A stretch of DNA of 64,000 bases from Thermohalobaculum sediminis (GCF_023487995.1 NZ_JAMFKN010000003.1:248001-312000), one strand, 5' to 3'. Positions 8,015 to 16,996 are shown, numbered from the stretch's first letter. Notes: generated by a model not told the origin, from the sequence alone. Made by a program: numbers and translations.

Positions 8015-8950
8015 TCAGCCCTCCGCATGCGCGATCAGCTCGTGCAGATGCGCGGCCAGGCTCTCGGCGAGGCCGTCGAGATCATACCCCCCCTCGAGCG
8101 TCGAGACCACGCGCCCGCCGCAGCACTCGGCCGCGACCCTGCAAAGCTCGCGCGTGACCCATGCGAAATCCGAATCGAGCCAGTTGAGATTGGCGAGCGG
8201 GTCGTTCACATGCGCGTCGAACCCGGCCGAGATCATCACGAGCTCGGGGCCGAAGTCGCGCAGGGCGGGCAGGATGGTGCCCTCGTACGCCAGGCGCATG
8301 TCGCGCCCGCCCGACATCGGCCTCAGCGGCGCGTTCACGATGTTGCCGACCCCGCGCTCATGCGCCGCGCCCGTGCCCGGGTAGAGCGGCATCTGGTGCG
8401 AGGACGCGAAGAAAACGCGCGCGTCCTCCCAGAAGATGTCCTGCGTGCCGTTGCCGTGGTGGACGTCGAAATCGACGATGGCGACCTTCTTCAGGCCCAG
8501 CACGTCGGTTGCATGGCGGGCGCCCACGGCCACGTTGTTGAACAGGCAGAACCCCATGGCGCGCTCGCGCTCGGCATGGTGGCCGCATGGGCGCACGGCG
8601 CAGAAGGCCGCCTTCACCTCGCCCTTCACGACCGCCTCGACCGCGTCGATGTTCGATCCCGCGGCATGGCGGGCGGCCGCGAGGCTGCCGGGCGACATGT
8701 GGGTGTCTGGGTCGAGGCTGACCGAGCCGGACGCCGGAGCGGCGCGCTTGATGCGCTCGACATAGGCGTCCGTGTGGGCTCGCTTGAGCGCGTCGTCCCC
8801 CGCGGCCGAGGCCTCGCGCCGGAGCAGGTGGTCGAACTCGGCGCGGTGCAGCACGCGGTCGACTGTCTCGATGCGGGCCACGCGCTCGGGATGGCCCGGG
8901 GGCGTGACGTGCTGGTGGCTCGACGGATGTGTCAGGATCAGGACGCTCAT
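8015..8950 (-). CDS. Histone deacetylase-family amidohydrolase
   Basis: 311 aa zinc-dependent deacetylase of the arginase/deacetylase superfamily. Seen: HPERVARIE near the N-terminus, the active-site [16 protein letters not shown], and the metal site [11 protein letters not shown] with the Asp and His ligands. A third ligand region is [13 protein letters not shown]. Bacterial members deacetylate acetylated polyamines, acetoin-type substrates or protein lysines; the substrate here cannot be assigned. It is the first gene of the xseB-dxs run. The ATG at 8950 is the only plausible start. Confidence 0.93.
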   Translation of the reverse strand: MSVLILTHPSSHQHVTPPGHPERVARIETVDRVLHRAEFDHLLRREASAAGDDALKRAHTDAYVERIKRAAPASGSVSLDPDTHMSPGSLAAARHAAGSNIDAVEAVVKGEVKAAFCAVRPCGHHAERERAMGFCLFNNVAVGARHATDVLGLKKVAIVDFDVHHGNGTQDIFWEDARVFFASSHQMPLYPGTGAAHERGVGNIVNAPLRPMSGGRDMRLAYEGTILPALRDFGPELVMISAGFDAHVNDPLANLNWLDSDFAWVTRELCRVAAECCGGRVVSTLEGGYDLDGLAESLAAHLHELIAHAEG

Positions 8951-9002
8951 GGCGCGACACTAGACGCCCCGCGCCGGGCGCGCAAATGCGCCGTGCGGCC
9001 GC

Positions 9003-9821
9003 TCAGGACGCCGGCGCATAATGCCGCCCGTTCCACTGCCAGACGGCACTGCCCCGACGCCCCGTGACGAGGATGTCGCGCACCCCGCGCGTGCGCCCGG
9101 CGGCGGCATCGACCTCGAAGGCGAGCAGCCGCGCGACCGGCCGCCAGCCCGTCCCCTCGCGGAAATAGATGTCGAACGAGCATCCGGCCGTGCCGCAATA
9201 GAGCTCGGACGAGTTGTTCCAAATCACGTCGAGATCGCCGTCGCCGTCGAGGTCGATCTCGGCATAGCGCACGTCGCGGAGCTGCTCCGCGCGGGTCTCG
9301 GTGGCGGCGACGAGGGACGGGTCATGGTCGGTCTGGCGGTAGATCGTATCGGGCGCTGGCCCCGTCGGCAGGCTGACCGAGGGGGCGAGCGTCTCTGGCG
9401 CGCCGGTGGTCGGCCCGGCCGCGCCGGGGGCGGCGGGATCCGGCGACATGATCTCGCCCGGGACGGGCGCGCGGGCCACGCGGGTATCGCCCTGCCCGGC
9501 CGGCCGCCGCGGCAGCGCCGCGAGATCGGCCTGGATGCGCCGCGCGAAGGCGTCGTCGATCTCTCCGGTGACCGGCAGGCCGCGCAGGCGCTGGTAGTCG
9601 AGGACCGCGGCCCGCGTCCTCGGCCCGAAGAGGCCATCGACCGGGCCGGGACGGAAGCCCAGACGGTTCAGGCCCGCCTGTGCCTCGGCGACCGGCATGG
9701 CGTGCCGCTCGGCCGCCGGAGGGTAGTCGCCGCGCGTGCCGGGCGCGCAGCCCGCCAGCGGGATGCCGAGCAGCACGAATGCAATGGCCACGTCTTTGAG
9801 GATCTTTCGCATAGCGCGCAT
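9003..9821 (-). CDS. Lipoprotein with peptidoglycan-binding domain and Ca-binding-like repeat
   Basis: 272 aa from the ATG at 9821 (an ATG at 9812 is equally possible). The N-terminus is a lipoprotein signal, MRKILKDVAIAFVLLG followed by the lipobox LAGC. A PG_binding_1-type helical domain follows (AEAQAGLNRLGFRPG then FGPRTRAAVLDYQ). A Pro/Ala-rich linker leads to a C-terminal domain with DLDGDGDLDVIW, an EF-hand or FG-GAP-like Asp loop, and a nearby Cys pair (CGTAGC). It should be anchored in a membrane and bind the sacculus. Function unknown. It follows the hybrid kinase gene closely and may be cotranscribed with it. Confidence 0.82.
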   Translation of the reverse strand: MRAMRKILKDVAIAFVLLGIPLAGCAPGTRGDYPPAAERHAMPVAEAQAGLNRLGFRPGPVDGLFGPRTRAAVLDYQRLRGLPVTGEIDDAFARRIQADLAALPRRPAGQGDTRVARAPVPGEIMSPDPAAPGAAGPTTGAPETLAPSVSLPTGPAPDTIYRQTDHDPSLVAATETRAEQLRDVRYAEIDLDGDGDLDVIWNNSSELYCGTAGCSFDIYFREGTGWRPVARLLAFEVDAAAGRTRGVRDILVTGRRGSAVWQWNGRHYAPAS

Positions 9822-9844
9822 TCCATCGGTTCCCGATCGGTTTA

Positions 9845-11935
9845 TCAAGCCCGCCCGAGCCCCGGCAGCGCGGCGAGGCAGGCCTCGAGCGCCTCGCGCC
9901 GGATCGGCTTGGGCAGATGCGCCGCGAAGCCGGCCGCGATGTAGCGTTCGGCCTGGTGCGGCATGGCGTTGGCGGTCACCGCGATGGCGGGAACCTTCGG
10001 GCGGTGCTGGAGGGCCTCGATCCACCGAAGGCCCGCGACCAGCTCGATGCCGTCCATCCCCGGCATCGAGATGTCGAGCAGCGCCGCGTCGAACGCCCCC
10101 GCCTCGTAGGCCGCGAGCGCCTCGACCCCGCTCTCGACCATCGTGACCTCGGCATCGAGGGGCGCGAGGCACGCCATGAGGACCATCCTGTTCACCCGAT
10201 TGTCGTCCGCCGCGAGGATGCGGAGGCCAGCCCTCGGGCGGGGCGACGCGGCGGCGGGCAGGTCCGCGCCCGGATCCGGCGGCGCCACGGGCAACGGCAG
10301 GATCACGCGCACCTCGGTCCCCTTGCCGGGCCGCGAGCCGAGCGAGACCTCGCCCCCCATCGCGTCCGCGAGCCCCCGCACGATCGCGAGCCCGAGGCCG
10401 GTGCCGCCGAATTCGCGCGTCGTCGAGGCGTCGGCCTGGGTGAATCGCTCGAACACCCGCGCGGCCTGCTCGGGACTCATGCCGATCCCGGTGTCGCGCA
10501 CCTCGAAAATCACTTTCCCGGCATCGTCTGGCGCGCCGCTCACGTGGACCGCAACCTCGCCCGACGGCGTGAACTTGATCGCGTTGCCGACGAGGTTGTG
10601 CAGGATCTGCTGCAATCTGACCGGGTCGCCAATCCGCATCCGCGGCAGGGCGGGATCGACACGGACATCGAGCGAGATGCCCTTCTCAGACGCCTTGATG
10701 GCATGGACCGGTTCGATGCGCCGTGCGATCTCGTCGAGCGCGAGGCGCGTGTGCTCCAGCGTCATGCGCCCGGCTTCGATCTTCGAGACGTCGAGAACGT
10801 CGTCGAGGATGCTCGTCAGCATGTCGCCCGATTCGGCGATCGCGGCCAGCATCTTGCGCGCGCGGGGCTCCGGCACCAGCGCCTCGAGGGCCGCCGCCAT
10901 GCCGATCACGCCGTTCATCGGCGTGCGAATCTCGTGGCTCATGGAGGCGAGGAAGGCGCTCTTTGCCGCGTTCGCCGCCTCGGCACGCAGGCGCGCGGCC
11001 TCGAGCTCGCGCTGCTGGCGCTTCAGGGCCGTGATGTCCACCCGGAATCCCACGCGCCCGCCCTCGGCGGTCGGCGATTCGACGACCCTGTACCAGCGGT
11101 CGCCGGGAAGCTCCTGCTCGACCACCGTGCAGACGCCCTCGTGGCGGTGGAGCCGCTCCGCCAGCCAGTCCTCCTCGCGCCCGACGGCCTGGGGATACTG
11201 GCCGCGCGCGAGGCCGTGGCGCAGGATCTCCTCGAAGCTCGCGCCGGGGCGGATGGCTTCGGCGCTCTCGGCATAGATCTCGCGATAGCGCCTGTTGGAG
11301 AGGACGAGGCGGTCGGCCGCGTCGAACAGCGCGAAGCCGTCCGGCAGGGCCTCGACGGCATTGCGGAGCCGCGTCTCGGCCCGGGTCGCACGGGCGAGCG
11401 CGCGCAGCTCCTCGGTCACGTCGCGCAGGACCCCGAACAGGCCGCTGATCCGGCCATCGCCGCCGCGCTCGGCGCGCCCGATGGCGTTGACCGCGCGCAG
11501 CCGGCCGTCCGGCAGGCGCAGCCGCACCTCGAGATCGTAGGGTGCGCCGGCATGCAGGGCCCGCTGGAACGCCTTGCGAAGCTCGGCACGGTCGGCCGGG
11601 TCGTAGCCGTCGAGGGCTTCGCCGACCGTGGGTCCATCGGCGCGCGGGGTCAAATCGTGGATGCGCCAGGCCCCCGCCGACCAGTCGATCCGCTCGGCCC
11701 CGACACGCCAGTGCCAATGCCCGATCATCCCCAGCCGCTCGGCCATCTCGAAGAGCGCGAGGTCGCGGTGCGGAGCCGCCGGCCCCGGACGCGTGCCGCC
11801 TGCGGCCGCCCCGGGCGCGGGAGGGCTCGCAAGCGCGCCCGTGCCCGCGGCTTCGCCTTGCCGGGCCGTCGGGGCCATCTGCGGATCGTCGTCGGGCGTG
11901 GTGTCGCGATGCATGCGGCGCAGTCTCGCAGCCAT
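9845..11935 (-). CDS. Cytosolic hybrid sensor histidine kinase with two PAS domains and a receiver
   Basis: 696 aa with no convincing membrane segment. Order of domains: low-complexity N-terminus (1-55), PAS (about 60-175), second PAS-like domain (about 185-300), a short coiled coil, HisKA with phospho-acceptor H334 (SMSHEIRTPMNGVIG), HATPase with N-box (NLVGNAIKF), DTGIG (481-485) and GTGLGLAIV, then a receiver domain with D621 (LLDISMPGMDG) and K676. It would autophosphorylate on histidine and pass the phosphate to its own receiver. No Hpt protein is nearby. The OmpR-type regulator just upstream is a possible but unproven partner. The signal is unknown. Confidence 0.93.
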   Translation of the reverse strand: MAARLRRMHRDTTPDDDPQMAPTARQGEAAGTGALASPPAPGAAAGGTRPGPAAPHRDLALFEMAERLGMIGHWHWRVGAERIDWSAGAWRIHDLTPRADGPTVGEALDGYDPADRAELRKAFQRALHAGAPYDLEVRLRLPDGRLRAVNAIGRAERGGDGRISGLFGVLRDVTEELRALARATRAETRLRNAVEALPDGFALFDAADRLVLSNRRYREIYAESAEAIRPGASFEEILRHGLARGQYPQAVGREEDWLAERLHRHEGVCTVVEQELPGDRWYRVVESPTAEGGRVGFRVDITALKRQQRELEAARLRAEAANAAKSAFLASMSHEIRTPMNGVIGMAAALEALVPEPRARKMLAAIAESGDMLTSILDDVLDVSKIEAGRMTLEHTRLALDEIARRIEPVHAIKASEKGISLDVRVDPALPRMRIGDPVRLQQILHNLVGNAIKFTPSGEVAVHVSGAPDDAGKVIFEVRDTGIGMSPEQAARVFERFTQADASTTREFGGTGLGLAIVRGLADAMGGEVSLGSRPGKGTEVRVILPLPVAPPDPGADLPAAASPRPRAGLRILAADDNRVNRMVLMACLAPLDAEVTMVESGVEALAAYEAGAFDAALLDISMPGMDGIELVAGLRWIEALQHRPKVPAIAVTANAMPHQAERYIAAGFAAHLPKPIRREALEACLAALPGLGRA

Positions 11936-12006
11936 TCGGTAATCAAAGATTAACCAATCGACCGATGGAGACCGGCAGCGCGCTGGTGCGGCCGCCGACC
12001 GGAAGG

Positions 12007-12717
12007 TCAGTCGGGCGTCAGCATGTAGCCCGCGCCCCGCACGGTCTGCAGGTAGCGCGGGGCCTTGGGGTCCGCCTCGATCTTGCGGCGCAGGCGGGTA
12101 ATCTGCACGTCGACCGCGCGTTCCTGCACGTCGTTGTTCTGTCCGCCCAGTTCGGCCGCGAGGCGCGCGCGCGTCACGGGCTCGTTCGGCTGGCGGGCGA
12201 AGACGCGCATCAGCGCCTGCTCGGTCGTCGTCAGCCGCACCAGTTGCTCGCCGCTGGTCAGCTCGCCGCGCAGGATGTCATAGCGCAGCGGCCCCAGCGC
12301 GAGGACGCGCGGCGGAGCCTCGGCCTCGGGCTGCGGCACGGCGCGGCGCAGGATCGCGGCGATCCTGAGCAGCAGCTCGCGCGGCTCGAAGGGCTTGGCG
12401 AGATAGTCGTCCGCGCCCGCCTCGAGCCCCTCGATCCGCTCGCCCGTCTCGGCGCGCGCGGTCAGCATCAGCACGGGCGCATTGATGCGCTCGCGCATCC
12501 GGCGCAGGAAGCTCACGCCGTCCTCGCCCGGCATCATGACGTCGATCACCAAAAGATCGAAGGCGAGGTTCACGAGGATCCGCTCGGCATGCGCCGCGTC
12601 GCGCGCCGAGGTCACGAGATAGCCGTTGCGCATCAGGAAGCGCTTGAGCAGGTCGCGGATGCGCTGATCGTCGTCGATCACCAGGATGTGCGGGGGCTGC
12701 TCGGGGATCTCGATCAT
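12007..12717 (-). CDS. OmpR/PhoB-type response regulator (PetR-like)
   Basis: 236 aa. Receiver domain with D16, D17, phospho-acceptor D59 (VIDVMMPGEDG), T86 and K108. A winged-helix DNA-binding domain follows (ERAVDVQITRLRRKIE, then YLQTVRGAGYML). The ATG at 12717 overlaps the stop of the MarR gene (ATGA), so the two are coupled. The pairing MarR plus OmpR-type regulator resembles the PetP/PetR pair of Rhodobacter capsulatus, known from the cytochrome bc1 (pet) locus. That orthology is inferred from arrangement and size. No classical sensor kinase adjoins; the hybrid kinase downstream carries its own receiver. Confidence 0.9.
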   Translation of the reverse strand: MIEIPEQPPHILVIDDDQRIRDLLKRFLMRNGYLVTSARDAAHAERILVNLAFDLLVIDVMMPGEDGVSFLRRMRERINAPVLMLTARAETGERIEGLEAGADDYLAKPFEPRELLLRIAAILRRAVPQPEAEAPPRVLALGPLRYDILRGELTSGEQLVRLTTTEQALMRVFARQPNEPVTRARLAAELGGQNNDVQERAVDVQITRLRRKIEADPKAPRYLQTVRGAGYMLTPD

Positions 12718-13265
12718 CTCCCCTCCCTCCCCACCAGCGAGAGCACGGCGTCGCGGCCGTGCTCGTCGATCATCCGCTCGAGCACCTTGCGGAAGCCCGC
12801 CACGGCGTCGGGCCCCGCCTCGGAGAACGCCCGGCGCAGCCGCTCGCGCTGCGGCGCCGACAGCGAGCGTTCGAGCTCGTCGCCCGCCGCCGTCAGGTTC
12901 AGGTGCCGCTGGCGGCGGTCGGCCTCGCCGGTGGTCTGGCTGACCAGGCCGTCTTCGACCAGCTGCCGCAGAACCCGGTTCAGCGACTGCTTGGTGACAC
13001 CGAGAATGTCGAGCAGCCCCGCCACGGTGATGCCGGGGCGGCGCTTGATGAAGTGGATCGCGCGGTGATGCGCCCTGCCGTAGCCCCGTTCGGCCAGCAC
13101 GGCGTCCGGGTCCGACGTGAAGTCGCGATACGCGAAGAACAGCAGCTCGATGCCCTGCCGCAACTGCTCGTCGGTCAGGAAGAGAAGCTGCTCCGGACGA
13201 CTCGGTGTCTGGCCGGCACTGCCGGGCACGCCGCGCAGACCCGGAATCCCCCTATCCCGGCTCAT
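12714..13265 (-). CDS. MarR-family transcriptional regulator (PetP-like)
   Basis: 183 aa from the ATG at 13265, chosen because GAGG lies 9 nt upstream; a longer GTG reading from 13280 would cover that Shine-Dalgarno. The winged helix-turn-helix is seen in ITVAGLLDILGVTKQSLNRV, followed by a wing and the MarR basic motif ADRRQRHLNLT. It is translationally coupled to the response regulator gene and transcribed away from ilvE. A promoter and a short inverted repeat in the spacer suggest autoregulation. Confidence 0.9.
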   Translation of the reverse strand: MSRDRGIPGLRGVPGSAGQTPSRPEQLLFLTDEQLRQGIELLFFAYRDFTSDPDAVLAERGYGRAHHRAIHFIKRRPGITVAGLLDILGVTKQSLNRVLRQLVEDGLVSQTTGEADRRQRHLNLTAAGDELERSLSAPQRERLRRAFSEAGPDAVAGFRKVLERMIDEHGRDAVLSLVGREGR

Positions 13266-13288
13266 CACCACTTGCCTCACGATTTACG

Positions 13289-13305
13289 TCAGCCTTATTG
13301 ACTGA
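13289..13305. promoter_or_regulatory. Candidate operator for the MarR regulator
   Basis: TCAG-N9-CTGA is an imperfectly spaced dyad in the ilvE / marR spacer. It lies at the expected start point of the minus-strand promoter at 13306-13334, where a repressor would block initiation. Only four bases per half-site match, so this could be chance. Confidence 0.3.
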
Positions 13306-13334
13306 TTGATAGCGCGATGTTACGCACGCCGCAA
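13306..13334 (-). promoter_or_regulatory. Candidate sigma70 promoter for the MarR/response regulator pair
   Basis: On the minus strand, TTGCGG, a 17-bp spacer and TATCAA precede the MarR gene. The -10 box matches 4 of 6 consensus bases and the -35 box 3 of 6. The predicted start is near 13299, giving a 34-nt leader. Confidence 0.4.
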
Positions 13335-13385
13335 GATGCGCGAGCATATTCTGCTCGATTGACGTCTTCATGCGAAAGAATCGTT

Positions 13386-13404
13386 CCCGTGGCAACCCCA
13401 CGGG
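13386..13404 (+). promoter_or_regulatory. Leader hairpin upstream of ilvE
   Basis: CCCGTGG (13386-13392) and CCACGGG (13398-13404) form a perfect 7-bp stem with a 5-nt loop. It ends 11 nt before the AGGAG ribosome binding site of ilvE. It could modulate translation; no U tract or leader-peptide codon run marks it as an attenuator. Confidence 0.3.
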
Positions 13405-13429
13405 TGGAGATCCCTAGGAGAATCCCACT

Positions 13430-14311
13430 ATGGCGACTGCGAGTGCCTATGACGACCGCGACGGGTTCATCTGGATGGATGGCAACCTGATCGAGTGGCG
13501 CTCGGCCAAGGTGCACGTGCTCACCCATGCGATGCATTACGCCTCGGCGGTATTCGAGGGCGAGCGCGCCTATGGCGGGCGCATCTTCAAGTCCGAGGCT
13601 CACTCGCAGCGGTTGCTCGACAGCGGCACGGCGGTCGACATGCCGATCCCCTGGACGGTCGAGCAGATCGAGAAGGCCAAGGCCGACACGATGCGCGCGA
13701 ACGGGCTCAGCGACGCCTATGTCCGCGTCCTGGCCTGGCGCGGCTCGGGCCTCGACATGGGGGTGTCGGCTGCGCGCAACCCGGTGCGGATGGCGGTCGT
13801 CACCTGGGAGTGGGGCGCCTATTATGGCGACGCGAAGATGAAGGGCGCGAAGCTCGACATATCGAAGTGGAAGCGCCCCTCGCCCGAGACGATCCCGAGC
13901 CATGCCAAGGCCGCAGGGCTCTACATGATCTGCACCATGTCGAAGCACGCGGCCGAGGCGAAGGGCTGCTCGGACGCGCTGATGATGGACTATCGCGGGT
14001 ATGTTGCCGAGGCGACCGGCGCGAATGTCTTCTTCGTCAAGGACGGCAAGGTGCACACGCCGATGCCCGACTGCTTCCTCAACGGCATCACCCGCCAGAC
14101 CGTCATCGGAATGATGAAGGACAAGGGCATCGAGGTGATCGAGCGCCACATCATGCCCGAGGAACTCGAGGGCTTCGAGCAGTGCTGGCTCACCGGCACC
14201 GCCGCCGAGGTCACCCCGGTGGGCGAGATCGGCCCCTACCGCTTCGAGGTAGGCGCGCTGACGCGCGACATCGCGCTGAGCTACGAGCAGCTCGTGCGCG
14301 GCAACCACTGA
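13430..14311 (+). CDS. ilvE: Branched-chain amino acid aminotransferase
   Basis: 293 aa class IV PLP-dependent transaminase that catalyses the last step of Leu, Ile and Val synthesis and the first step of their breakdown, with glutamate/2-oxoglutarate as partner. Seen: the N-terminal LTHAMHYASAVFEGERAY, the PLP-lysine region IPSHAKAAGLY, ALMMDYRGYVAEATGANVFF, and ITRQTVIGMMKDKGIEVIER, all typical of IlvE. A clear AGGAG lies 8 nt before the ATG. It is divergent from the MarR/response regulator pair and is followed by a hairpin, so it is probably monocistronic. Confidence 0.96.
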   Translation: MATASAYDDRDGFIWMDGNLIEWRSAKVHVLTHAMHYASAVFEGERAYGGRIFKSEAHSQRLLDSGTAVDMPIPWTVEQIEKAKADTMRANGLSDAYVRVLAWRGSGLDMGVSAARNPVRMAVVTWEWGAYYGDAKMKGAKLDISKWKRPSPETIPSHAKAAGLYMICTMSKHAAEAKGCSDALMMDYRGYVAEATGANVFFVKDGKVHTPMPDCFLNGITRQTVIGMMKDKGIEVIERHIMPEELEGFEQCWLTGTAAEVTPVGEIGPYRFEVGALTRDIALSYEQLVRGNH

Positions 14312-14320
14312 GGCGCGGCC

Positions 14321-14345
14321 GGCGATGCGCGCGCAGCGCATCGCC
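14321..14345 (+). terminator. Hairpin downstream of ilvE
   Basis: GGCGATGCGC and GCGCATCGCC form a perfect 10-bp stem with a 5-nt loop, 9 nt after the ilvE stop codon. No U tract follows. The rest of the 294-bp spacer to the next gene shows nothing recognisable apart from G+C-rich low-complexity sequence. Confidence 0.5.
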
Positions 14346-14605
14346 GCCCGGTCCTTGCCGGCCTGCCGCGCCCCGACCCGCCCGCTCCGCCGCAGTTGGC
14401 CGCCTTCGCGGGAGCGCGGATCGGTTCCACCACCCGTCGCACCGCCCCCCGGCGCCGGGCGCATTCGGGAACGGCGGCGGCGGCCGCGCGTTTCGGTGTC
14501 GCGCAGGGGGCGCTGGCTGCGCGCGCTGCCGGGGGCATTGCCGCCATCTCGGCGCAGCGCGGACACTCTCGGGCGCAGTGACAACCTGCCCGCCGGGGTC
14601 CGCTC

Positions 14606-16996
14606 ATGGTGCCGATCAGCCCGCTCGCCACGCTTGCCGCTGTCGCGGCCGGCATCCTCGCCGCCCTTGAATGGCTTGGCGTCCCCGCCCTCAGGGCGAT
14701 AGCGACCCACTGGTTCCTGTTCCTGCCCGGGCTCGTCGTCGTAATGGGCATGGCGGGGGTGATCGGGCGGGGCTTCGGCCTGCACAACATCTCCCACGAG
14801 GACCCCGAGCTTGCAGCCCGCTACGGCGCCGGGCATGGCTGGGGCATCCATCGCAACAGCCCCGCCATCTTCGGGCAGGCGGCGCTCGCGGCGTCGCTTG
14901 TGCATGTCTGGGGCTTCGCCTTCACGCTGGGGATCGACGGCGTGCCGGACCGAACTCTGGCGGCCGCGGCGCCCGAGATCGGCACGGCGGTAGCGCTCTC
15001 GGCCCTGCTGGGGCTGGTCTGCGGCGCGGTGCCGGTCAACCGCGCGGTCACCGGCCCGCGCCAGCCGGGCGAGGGCTGGCGCAGCCTGCTGGGCGCGGGG
15101 CTCGGGGTCGTCGCGGCCTGGGGGATGCTGTGGCTCGCGATCCGCATCGAGCCGCTGGCCGGCGCACTGCTCGGCCCTTGGGCGGACGGGGACACCGTGG
15201 CGCTGGGCATTCCCGGGGTCCTGATCTGCGCGGCACTGCTGGGCTATCCCAAGCTTCTGCCGGCGATCGCGCTCTCGGCGCTGGGCACGCTTCTGCTGCT
15301 GGGGTATGCGGCGGTCTCGATGCTGCCCGACTCGTGGCAGTTCGGGGCGCTGCTGGCGCTAGGGGGCTGGCTGGTGCTCGCGAATGGCGTCATCGACCGG
15401 CTGCGCCATGGCGAGGCGCGGCTGAAGTTCGAGGTCCCCGGCATCGTCGATCCCGGCGGCCAGAGCCATTACCTGCCGGGCCGCCAGCTCGACCTGCGCG
15501 CGCTCTATCCCGATTCGGCCGAGGCGACGGACATCGCCCGCTTTCGGGCCGACCAGCGCGCGCGGGCACCCGAGACGCAGACTGACCCCGACGAAGCCTT
15601 CGCGGCGAAACCCGGACGCGTGGCCCCGCTCGCCGCCCTCGCCGCATGGCGCGCACGCACGGCGCCCCCGCCGCTCCAGCCGCCTGAGCGGATCGACGGG
15701 ACGGCGCTGACCGAGGCAGGCCTCGACGCGGGGGTCGTGGGCGAGGCCCTCGCGCGTGCGCGAGCTTTCGGGTCCGCGTCGGCGCAGGACGCCGAGGACC
15801 AAAGCCGGCGCCCGAGGCCCAAGCTGGTGCTGATCACGACCTCGGGCGGGGCCTACCGGGCCTCGTTCTGGACCGGCATCGTGCTCGACGCGCTGAGCAC
15901 GCTCGAACGGACCGGCGCGCAGCCGGGCTTCGCCGCAAACGTGCGGCTGATCACCGGGGCCTCGGGCGGCATGGTGGGCGGGGCCTATTTCGCAGCGATG
16001 GCCGGCCCCGGCAGCGGTGCGCAGGGCTCGGTCTGCGCCCGGATCGAGTCCGACATCCTTGCGGTGCAGGACGCATCGGGCCCCTTCGCCGGGCGCTATC
16101 CCCATCCCACGCGCTTTCCAATCCCGCGCGACAGTCTGTCGGCCGTGGCGCAGCGGCTGGTACAGCGCGACCTGCCGGGCCTTCTGCGCCCGGGCGTGTC
16201 GCGCATCGACCGGGGCACGGTGCTCGAAGACCAATGGGCGACGCTCGACTGTTCCTTCGCGGACCTCCGCCAGGGCGAGGCGGATGGCTGGCGGCCGTCG
16301 CTGATCCTCTCGCCCATGCTGGCCGAGACGGGGCAGCCGCTCCTGATCTCGAACCTCGACATGGACCTCGTGCGCCGCGACGCATATGGCGAGACCGTGC
16401 AGTTCTTCGACTGGTTCCCGGCCGCGCAGGCGACGTTCCGGGTCAAGACGGCGGTGCGGCTCAACGCGGCCTTCCCCTACATCGCCCCCGCCGCCGCCCT
16501 GCCGACGCGGCCCTACCGTCGGGTGGTGGATGCCGGCTACTACGACAATTACGGCGTCGACCTCGCGGCGACCTATCTGGCACGCCCCGAGATCCGCGAC
16601 TGGGTGCTGGACAACACCTCGGGTGTCATCGTGATCCAGCTGCGCGCCTTCCCCTTCACCCTGCCGCTGACCGCACAGGCGGGCGCGGTGGGCCGGGCGC
16701 TGCAATGGCTGACGACGCCCGTCGAGGCGATGCTGGCCGCGCGCGGCTCGACCATGACCTTCCGCAACCGCCAGAGCCTGAGGCAGGTCCGGCTCGATTA
16801 CCGCGACCGCGCCTGGCCCGACCGGCCCGCCTTCGCGCGCCCGGATTTCGTCGAGAGCCTGAGCTTCGAGGTGGATTCGCAGACCAGCCTCAACTGGTAC
16901 CTGCCCGGCCGCGAGGTCGCGGAGATGCGCCGCGCCTTCCGCGCCGAGGCGATGCAGAAGATCGTGGCCGCCCTCGTCGAGGCATGGTGGCGCTAG
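14606..16996 (+). CDS. Membrane-anchored patatin-like phospholipase
   Basis: 796 aa. The first about 265 residues hold roughly seven hydrophobic helices (for example around 5-25, 33-53, 90-110, 124-144, 160-180, 203-237, 245-262). The rest is a soluble patatin-like hydrolase domain. It has the oxyanion loop TSGGAYRASFW (from about 412), the nucleophile elbow GASGG with S453, and the catalytic-dyad Asp in VVDAGYYDNYG (D642), a variant of the usual DGG/DGA. Patatins hydrolyse acyl esters of phospholipids. The combined architecture suggests a lipase tethered to the cytoplasmic membrane. The Shine-Dalgarno is weak. It ends 7 bp from the convergent dehydrogenase gene. The substrate is unknown. Confidence 0.85.
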   Translation: MVPISPLATLAAVAAGILAALEWLGVPALRAIATHWFLFLPGLVVVMGMAGVIGRGFGLHNISHEDPELAARYGAGHGWGIHRNSPAIFGQAALAASLVHVWGFAFTLGIDGVPDRTLAAAAPEIGTAVALSALLGLVCGAVPVNRAVTGPRQPGEGWRSLLGAGLGVVAAWGMLWLAIRIEPLAGALLGPWADGDTVALGIPGVLICAALLGYPKLLPAIALSALGTLLLLGYAAVSMLPDSWQFGALLALGGWLVLANGVIDRLRHGEARLKFEVPGIVDPGGQSHYLPGRQLDLRALYPDSAEATDIARFRADQRARAPETQTDPDEAFAAKPGRVAPLAALAAWRARTAPPPLQPPERIDGTALTEAGLDAGVVGEALARARAFGSASAQDAEDQSRRPRPKLVLITTSGGAYRASFWTGIVLDALSTLERTGAQPGFAANVRLITGASGGMVGGAYFAAMAGPGSGAQGSVCARIESDILAVQDASGPFAGRYPHPTRFPIPRDSLSAVAQRLVQRDLPGLLRPGVSRIDRGTVLEDQWATLDCSFADLRQGEADGWRPSLILSPMLAETGQPLLISNLDMDLVRRDAYGETVQFFDWFPAAQATFRVKTAVRLNAAFPYIAPAAALPTRPYRRVVDAGYYDNYGVDLAATYLARPEIRDWVLDNTSGVIVIQLRAFPFTLPLTAQAGAVGRALQWLTTPVEAMLAARGSTMTFRNRQSLRQVRLDYRDRAWPDRPAFARPDFVESLSFEVDSQTSLNWYLPGREVAEMRRAFRAEAMQKIVAALVEAWWR

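Noticed and set aside
13298-13326. TTGACT as -35 box of an ilvE promoter
   Set aside because: The -35 match is good (5 of 6) but no -10 box lies at 16-18 bp (TACGCA at 17). The TTGACG at 13359 has the same problem, so the ilvE promoter is left unassigned.
14325-14702. Short plus-strand ORFs between ilvE and the patatin-like gene
   Set aside because: Arg/Pro/Ser-rich translation, no ribosome binding site, and overlap with the ilvE hairpin and the start of the next gene.
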